In this document: piece after piece, positions 59,168-64,000 of the stretch
Layout: every line of letters starts with the position of its first letter
Position numbering within the stretch: the first letter of the stretch is position 1
Source: Prevotella sp.
Lineage (GTDB): Bacteria > Bacteroidota > Bacteroidia > Bacteroidales > Bacteroidaceae
Assembly: GCA_017412705.1 (NCBI GenBank)
Contig: JAFPWS010000059.1
Coordinates: 62,001 to 126,000, forward strand
DNA: 64,000 nucleotides
Direction: 5' to 3'
The notes under the pieces: generated by a model
The model's database searches: none
What the model was told of the DNA's origin: nothing
What the model saw: the letters and a program-made list of their open reading frames with translations, nothing else
Translations under genes and position numbers: made by a program

Positions 59168-61432
59168 ATGAAAAGACTCCTCTTCCTATGTTTAGTCAGT
59201 TGCTGTGTCGCAGCAACAAACACAACAGCTAAAGGCCTCACCGACATGAGCCGTAGCAAGCAAGCCAAAATGCAGAACCTGCCGATGGGTGCCACCCGGT
59301 GGACGGGCGGTTTCTGGGGCGACCGCTTCCAGATGCTCTCCACAACAGGCATCTGGTCGATGTGGGACACGTGGAACACGCCCTACGAGACCATTGACGC
59401 CCTCGGACTGCACGGCAGCCATGGCTTTGCCAATTTCCAGGTGGCAGCAGGCACGGTGAAGGGTAAGCACCACGGCCCTCCCTTCCACGACGGCGACATG
59501 TACAAGTGGCTCGAGGCCTGTGCCGCCGTCTATGCCGTGACGAAAGACCCGAAGCTCGACGCCCTTATGGACCAGTTCATCGGGCAGGTAGCCTTGGCCC
59601 AGCGTGCCGACGGCTACATCCACACCCCCGTAAATATTGAGGAGCGGAACAGCCCCAGCCCAACCAGCCTCCCCCCGGCCCCCTCCTGTAGAGGGGGAGA
59701 ATCGACCGCGCAAAAAGCCTCCCCTACAGGGGGAGGTTTGGAGGGGGCTGGAGGTTTGGAGGGGGCTGACAATGCTGCCGGCATTGAGATTGGCAAGGAC
59801 CAAAAGCACGCCTTTGCCTCACGTCTGAACTTCGAGACCTACAACCTTGGCCACCTCATGACGGCTGGCATCATCCACAAGCGTGCCACGGGCAAGACCA
59901 CGCTCTTCGACTGTGGCAAGAAGGCTGCCGACTTCCTCTACAACTTCCTGACCAACGACGCTGCCGAGTTGTCGCGCAATGCCATCTGTCCCTCGCACTA
60001 CATGGGAGCTGCAGAGATGTACCGCGAGACGGGCGACGAGCGTTACCTGACGCTGGCCAAGGGTTTGATAGCCATCCGCGACAGCGTGACCAACGGCGAG
60101 GACCACAACCAGGACCGCCACAAGTTCCGCGACCAGTACGAGGCCATGGGACATGCCGTGCGTGCCAACTACCTCTACGCCGGTGTGGCCGACCTCTATG
60201 CCGAGACGGGCGAGGCACAGCTGATGAAGAACCTCGAAGCCATCTGGGACGACATCGTCAGCCATAAGATTTACATCATGGGCGGCTGCGGTGCGCTCTA
60301 CGACGGCGTAAGCCCCGACGGCACCACCTACAACCAGCCCTCCATCCAGCAGATTCACCAGGCCTACGGACGCCAGTTCCAGCTGCCGCAGGAGGCTGCC
60401 CACAACGAGATATGCGCCCAGATAGGCATGCTGCTCTACTCTTGGCGCATGTTCCAGACCACAGTAGACCCCAAGTACATCGACAACATCGAGAACGAGC
60501 TTTACAACGGCATTCTCTCGGGCATCTCGCTCGACGGCAAGGACTTCTTCTATACCGAGGCCCTGCGCCGCACCAAGGAGTTCCCCTACACCATGCGCTG
60601 GCCCAAGCACCGCCAGCGCTACATCACCTGCTTCTGCTGTCCGCCCAACACGCTGCGCACGCTCTGCGAGGCACAGGAGTACGCCTACAGCATCAAGGGC
60701 GACACGCTGTGGGTGAACCTCTACGGACAGAACAAGCTGACGACCAAGGACCTCGAAGTGGAGCAGCAGACCGACTACCCGTGGGACGGCAAGATTACGC
60801 TCACCGTCAAGAAGGCCAAGACGCTGGCGAGCATCCGCATGCACATCCCCGGCTGGGCCACTGACATGCAGCTGAAGCTGAACGGCCAGCCCATCCTGGC
60901 CGAAGACCTGCGCCAGCCCCGCAAGTGGAAGAAGGGCGACACCATAGAACTCGACCTGCCCATGAAGGCGCGTCTCGTCGAGGCCAACCCGCTGGTCGAG
61001 GAAGCCAAGAACCAGATTGCCGTCATGCGCGGACCTATCGTCTACTGCTTGGAAGGCCAGGACATTAGCCCAACCAGCCTCCCCCCGACCCCCTCCTGTA
61101 GAGGGGGAGAATCGACCGCGCAAAAAGCCTCCCCTACAGGGGGAGGTTTGGAGGGGGCTGGAGGTTTGGAGGGGGCTGTGCGCATCAACGACATCGCCAT
61201 CCCTGCCGACGTGCAGTTCACCGAGAAGAAAATCACGATGGAAGGCCACGAGATGGTAGCCCTCGAAGCCACAGTGCCTGTCGTCAGCCAAGGCGCCTGG
61301 AGCAACAGCCAGCTCTATCGCGACCTGCGTCCCGTCACCAAGAAACAGGTGAAGATACGGCTCATCCCCTACTACGCCTGGGACAACCGGGGCATCGACG
61401 ACATGTCACTCTGGCTCCCCCTGGCCCGGTAG
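59168..61432 (+). CDS. GH127 beta-L-arabinofuranosidase-like protein with two in-frame 111-bp elements
   Basis: A 754-residue exported enzyme (signal MKRLLFLCLVSCCVAATNTT) of the DUF1680/GH127 family, releasing beta-L-arabinofuranose. Diagnostic segments are GGFWGDRFQMLSTTGIW, FETYNLGHLMTAGIIHKRAT, YIMGGCGALYDGVSPDG, QEAAHNEICAQIGMLLYSWR and the metal/catalytic cysteines in TCFCCPPNTLR (C490, C491). Two 37-residue insertions (about residues 164-200 and 634-670) are encoded by the 111-bp GC-rich elements and fall in loops between conserved blocks. Removing them gives a normal family length near 680. Operon partner of GH31 and the symporter. Confidence 0.92.
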   Translation: MKRLLFLCLVSCCVAATNTTAKGLTDMSRSKQAKMQNLPMGATRWTGGFWGDRFQMLSTTGIWSMWDTWNTPYETIDALGLHGSHGFANFQVAAGTVKGKHHGPPFHDGDMYKWLEACAAVYAVTKDPKLDALMDQFIGQVALAQRADGYIHTPVNIEERNSPSPTSLPPAPSCRGGESTAQKASPTGGGLEGAGGLEGADNAAGIEIGKDQKHAFASRLNFETYNLGHLMTAGIIHKRATGKTTLFDCGKKAADFLYNFLTNDAAELSRNAICPSHYMGAAEMYRETGDERYLTLAKGLIAIRDSVTNGEDHNQDRHKFRDQYEAMGHAVRANYLYAGVADLYAETGEAQLMKNLEAIWDDIVSHKIYIMGGCGALYDGVSPDGTTYNQPSIQQIHQAYGRQFQLPQEAAHNEICAQIGMLLYSWRMFQTTVDPKYIDNIENELYNGILSGISLDGKDFFYTEALRRTKEFPYTMRWPKHRQRYITCFCCPPNTLRTLCEAQEYAYSIKGDTLWVNLYGQNKLTTKDLEVEQQTDYPWDGKITLTVKKAKTLASIRMHIPGWATDMQLKLNGQPILAEDLRQPRKWKKGDTIELDLPMKARLVEANPLVEEAKNQIAVMRGPIVYCLEGQDISPTSLPPTPSCRGGESTAQKASPTGGGLEGAGGLEGAVRINDIAIPADVQFTEKKITMEGHEMVALEATVPVVSQGAWSNSQLYRDLRPVTKKQVKIRLIPYYAWDNRGIDDMSLWLPLAR
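59657..59767 (+). mobile_element. 111-bp GC-rich palindromic element, copy 2 (GH127, N-terminal part)
   Basis: Same A arm, accgcgcaaaa spacer and B arm as at 57234 and 61067, same orientation relative to the host gene, in frame. Differs from copy 3 by a single base in the A arm (cggcccc for cgacccc). Confidence 0.93.
61067..61177 (+). mobile_element. 111-bp GC-rich palindromic element, copy 3 (GH127, C-terminal part)
   Basis: Third near-identical copy, 1.4 kb from copy 2 in the same gene and in the same frame. It interrupts the segment between IVYCLEGQDI and VRINDIAIPAD. Confidence 0.93.
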
Positions 61433-61435
61433 CCG

Positions 61436-62902
61436 CTATTCAGAGGCAAGCCTGCGGAAGTTCCATTTCGAGTTGTCTGAACTGAAGTCATACTCTGCCA
61501 GCGTGGGAGTACTGTCGCCGGCAGAATAGAGGACATAGCGCTTGTTCAAGCCTTCCCGTCCGGGAATCGCCTTTGGCATCAGCCGATAGGTCTGGTCTGT
61601 CAGCTGCTGGATGCACCAGAGCTGCTCCGGAGAACCCGTAAACTGCGGCACGGTAGTAAGCTCAAGATTGGCAGTAGCAGCCAGTGCACGCTGTGTGCCG
61701 GCTATGGTGATACGATAGTAGGGTCCACCCAAATAGCCTCCGGCCCCGGGCACGGCAGTGATGCACCAGTGCTGGTTAGGGCGGAACATATAATCGCTGC
61801 AACGGACGGCAATACTGTCCTTAGGCCAACCAGCGATGACATCGCCCAACTGCTGGCTGGCAATAGGCACTATTGGCTTGTCGGGATCGATGCGCCAGAA
61901 AGCCTCGCGCTCCTGGGGGATACGGACAAAGTCGGTAGCCAGTTCCAAGGCATAGCCGCGGCGCTCAGACGCTATCTCATAGACACCCTCCTTGAAAGCC
62001 TCGCCTGCCACAGGCCAGTCATTACGCCATAAGAGGGGACGAATGGCCAACACCGAGCGTCCTCCCATGTCAAAGTCTGCCTCAAAGTGACACGACATCA
62101 CCTCGACACCCTCATCAATGACGGTGCGTCCGAAGTGTCCCGGCCCTGTCTTACGGTCTCCTGCGGCAATCACCAGACGTCCTCCGCCGTGGAACATGTC
62201 GCGGCCCACATTGTCGACATAAGGACCAGTAACACTGCGGGAGCGGCCCACCACGATATTATAGGTGGAGTTGACACCGTCACAACACGTGCCGTGAGTT
62301 CCCAGCAGATAGTACCATCCGTTACGGTACAACAGGTCAGTAGCCTCACAGTCTATGGCAATGTCCTGCTCTATGTTGCCTTTAACCCGCTCACCGGTCT
62401 TAGGGTCGAGTTCTATCAGGCGTATCGCACCGAAATAGGTGCCGTAAGAAGCCCACAACCTACCCGTCGCGGCATCGAGCAGCAGACTGGGGTCTATGGC
62501 GTCGCAGTCTTCCATGCCGTCGCTGGCCGCAACCTCAATGGGGTCGCTGAAACGGAAGTCCGCCGACCTGGGGTCCAACGACTTGTTCCACATGGTCAGG
62601 ATGCGTCCGTTATGGCCGCCAAAAAGGCCGCCTCCGGTAGCTCCGTATATCACAAGGTAGCGGTCGCCAATCTTCAGCACGTCAGGTGCTGCGCCACCAC
62701 CCGGACGCTCTGCCCCGCCATGCCATGACCAGCCGTCTTCAGAGACGAGCCCTCCGCCACCGGTACCGAAGGTATAGAACCTGCCGTCACACTCCGCAAT
62801 GGTTGAGGGGTCGTGGATATAGGGCTGCCCTACCTGGGCTGTCAGCTTTTCAACAAAGAGACACAAGAACACTGCAGTAATAAGGAATTCCTTTTTCATC
62901 AT
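61436..62902 (-). CDS. GH43-family glycoside hydrolase with C-terminal lectin-like domain
   Basis: A 488-residue exported enzyme (signal MMKKEFLITAVFLCLFVEKL TAQ). The five-blade propeller runs to about residue 320: catalytic base D in YIHDPSTIAECDG, the pKa-modulating D in CDAIDPSLLLD, and the acid E in IDCEATDLLYRNGWYYLLGT. This is the arabinanase/arabinofuranosidase/xylosidase clan. Residues about 330-488 have repeated Q-x-W-type ends (NQHWCITAV, EQLWCIQQL, SKWNFRRL), suggesting a ricin-like beta-trefoil for binding glycans. It converges on GH127 (3 bp apart) and starts 3 bp after the upstream gene's stop. Confidence 0.87.
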   Translation of the reverse strand: MMKKEFLITAVFLCLFVEKLTAQVGQPYIHDPSTIAECDGRFYTFGTGGGGLVSEDGWSWHGGAERPGGGAAPDVLKIGDRYLVIYGATGGGLFGGHNGRILTMWNKSLDPRSADFRFSDPIEVAASDGMEDCDAIDPSLLLDAATGRLWASYGTYFGAIRLIELDPKTGERVKGNIEQDIAIDCEATDLLYRNGWYYLLGTHGTCCDGVNSTYNIVVGRSRSVTGPYVDNVGRDMFHGGGRLVIAAGDRKTGPGHFGRTVIDEGVEVMSCHFEADFDMGGRSVLAIRPLLWRNDWPVAGEAFKEGVYEIASERRGYALELATDFVRIPQEREAFWRIDPDKPIVPIASQQLGDVIAGWPKDSIAVRCSDYMFRPNQHWCITAVPGAGGYLGGPYYRITIAGTQRALAATANLELTTVPQFTGSPEQLWCIQQLTDQTYRLMPKAIPGREGLNKRYVLYSAGDSTPTLAEYDFSSDNSKWNFRRLASE

Positions 62903-62905
62903 GCT

Positions 62906-64000
62906 TTATGGAATGAAATAGTGAGTAACTGGGTTGCCTTTCTTGTCGACGAAACGCGCGCACACGTCGCTCAGCCCAGGGCCGTTGACTAAGCAGAAAC
63001 GAAGGACGTTCAGCCCAGCCTTCAGCGTCAGGCGCTGCGACATGCCGTCATCCTCCACCATGCGCCGGTCACCGTCAAGCGTGAGCACAGGCTTGCCGTT
63101 GAGCCACCAGCACGAGGCTCCGTTGCTGCCTGCGGCAAGGCGCACATTGGCCTGTTCAAAAGGACAGACGATGGTGGTCTCGCCCCAGAACAGCGAGTTA
63201 TACGGTTCGCATCCTGCCTGTTCGGCAAAGCGGAACAGACGTATGTTAAACGTATTGCTGTCCACCACGTGCCATTTGCCTTTCTTGCTGTCAGCCTTGG
63301 GCAACTCCCTGGCCACCATGTCCTTCAGGAAACTGTCAGAAAGCATGATGTTAGAGCGCACCTCATAGGGAACGGGTTCCCGCAAAGACCATCGGCGGAT
63401 GAAGCCGGCAGAGTCCGGATACAGCGGGAGTCTGCCCGAGGGAACTGTTGTGAAGTAGTCAGGACGATTGCGGAACTGTATACAGTCTATATCGACCTCC
63501 TTGTCCTCACACCTTACGGCGATGTCCGCCACACCCTTGGGCAGATACGCCAGAGGAGCAGTCAGCGTGAGCCACTGGCTGCTCTGGTCACGACGGAACT
63601 GGCCCCGTTCTGTTATCACCGTTACCGGAATACGGGCCAGCAGCTTCCTCCCGCTACGAAGACTAATCGCCGTATTGGCCTTCGCCCTCACCCGCACGAC
63701 AGCATAGGCACCAGCACGCAGACCGCTGAAGTCAACATCGGCATAGCGGAGCCAGGCATCCTTGGCAGCCAACCTGGCATGCCATCCGCGGAAAGGCTGC
63801 AACGTGTCGTTGTACGCTATCGCCACCCCACTGCCGGCCTCGCTGTAGCGGTCTGCCTCTATCAGGGCCGTAGCAGGTGTGACACCCACGCCGCGCAGCG
63901 TAGGCTTCACCTCGACAATCGTACCGTCACGACGGAACGACAGGCGGTCTATGCAGACAGAACGCAGCTTGTCGAACGAGGGGGAGTAGTCGTTGCGGTG
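62906..64000 (-). CDS. C-terminal part of a glycoside hydrolase with CBM6-like module, 5' end outside window
   Basis: The minus-strand frame is open to base 64000 with no start codon at 63910 other than an internal GTG, so the gene begins outside the window. The outermost visible residues HRNDYSPSFDKLRSVCIDRL and RRDGTIVEVKPTLRGVGVTP are the usual junction of a GH43-type catalytic domain with a following beta-sandwich. Residues after it (EADRYSEAGSGVAIAY, FSGLRAGAYAVVRVRAKANT, VDIDCIQFR) match a CBM6-like fold. The last 170 residues include VRLAAGSNGASCWWLNGKPV, a second sandwich-like domain for sugar binding. It stands 3 bp upstream of the GH43 gene, in the same operon. Confidence 0.78.
   Translation of the reverse strand, partial: HRNDYSPSFDKLRSVCIDRLSFRRDGTIVEVKPTLRGVGVTPATALIEADRYSEAGSGVAIAYNDTLQPFRGWHARLAAKDAWLRYADVDFSGLRAGAYAVVRVRAKANTAISLRSGRKLLARIPVTVITERGQFRRDQSSQWLTLTAPLAYLPKGVADIAVRCEDKEVDIDCIQFRNRPDYFTTVPSGRLPLYPDSAGFIRRWSLREPVPYEVRSNIMLSDSFLKDMVARELPKADSKKGKWHVVDSNTFNIRLFRFAEQAGCEPYNSLFWGETTIVCPFEQANVRLAAGSNGASCWWLNGKPVLTLDGDRRMVEDDGMSQRLTLKAGLNVLRFCLVNGPGLSDVCARFVDKKGNPVTHYFIP

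Noticed and set aside
63908..63910. GTG as the start of the last minus-strand gene
   Set aside because: The frame remains open and protein-like to the window edge, with residues typical of the GH43/CBM junction, so the start is outside.

Overview
The window looks like a Prevotella-type member of the Bacteroidales (Prevotellaceae). The evidence is a SusD-type outer membrane lipoprotein, a BACON-domain cellulase, an HTCS-like regulator, a GH127/GH43/GH31 saccharolytic cluster, many lipoboxes, and promoters of the Bacteroidetes type (TAnnTTTGC at the -7 position) in front of most transcription units. Coding density is high. I see no rRNA, tRNA, CRISPR array or prophage.

Layout. 1-6400: the end of a polysaccharide utilisation locus (partial susD, surface glycan-binding lipoprotein, GH5 endoglucanase, and a convergent GH5 mannanase). 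6387-10125: a four-helix-bundle gene bracketed by 9-bp tandem repeats, then two secreted proteins with the same C-terminal tag. 10241-25081: housekeeping and envelope genes (GlcNAc-kinase-like, MscS-type channel, kdsA, kdsD, a degenerate HTCS, cls, a TPR protein, an orphan binding-protein-like lipoprotein, radA). 25268-31543: queC, a zincin lipoprotein, a large lipoprotein resembling a leukocidin-type toxin, an amidohydrolase, and a broken second copy of the queC 5' end. 31544-37831: TonB receptor, outer membrane barrel, S41 and S37-like peptidase lipoproteins. 37957-48452: CobW metal chaperone, pgk, a three-gene sugar-oxidation operon (aldo-keto reductase, lactonase-like amidohydrolase, zinc alcohol dehydrogenase), an EF-G paralogue without the catalytic His, and hemW. 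48504-53041: a corrinoid methyltransferase/methionine synthase set. 53058-64000: a saccharolytic cluster (beta-helix protein, GH31, SSS symporter, GH127, GH43, and a partial CBM-type protein).

The most unusual feature is a family of GC-rich palindromic elements sitting inside protein-coding genes and keeping their reading frames open. They occur in radA, hemW, the corrinoid methyltransferase fusion, GH31 and GH127. One copy, inside the catalytic domain of GH31, carries a complete AT-rich DUF559 (Vsr/PD-(D/E)XK-like) endonuclease domain between the same terminal sequences that bound three near-identical 111-bp copies lacking the nuclease. The arrangement looks like an autonomous element and its internally deleted derivatives, behaving like an intein-like or homing element that is not spliced out. 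A second, unrelated hairpin family (tail GTGTGGCGTTGCAA) has entered the TonB receptor gene in frame at least twice. Together these suggest a genome in which small mobile palindromes actively remodel proteins.

By function, the ends of the window degrade plant cell-wall glycans (beta-mannan or beta-glucan at the left; arabinose- and xylose-containing glycans at the right). The middle holds LPS-core (Kdo) synthesis, envelope homeostasis, metal handling and one-carbon metabolism.
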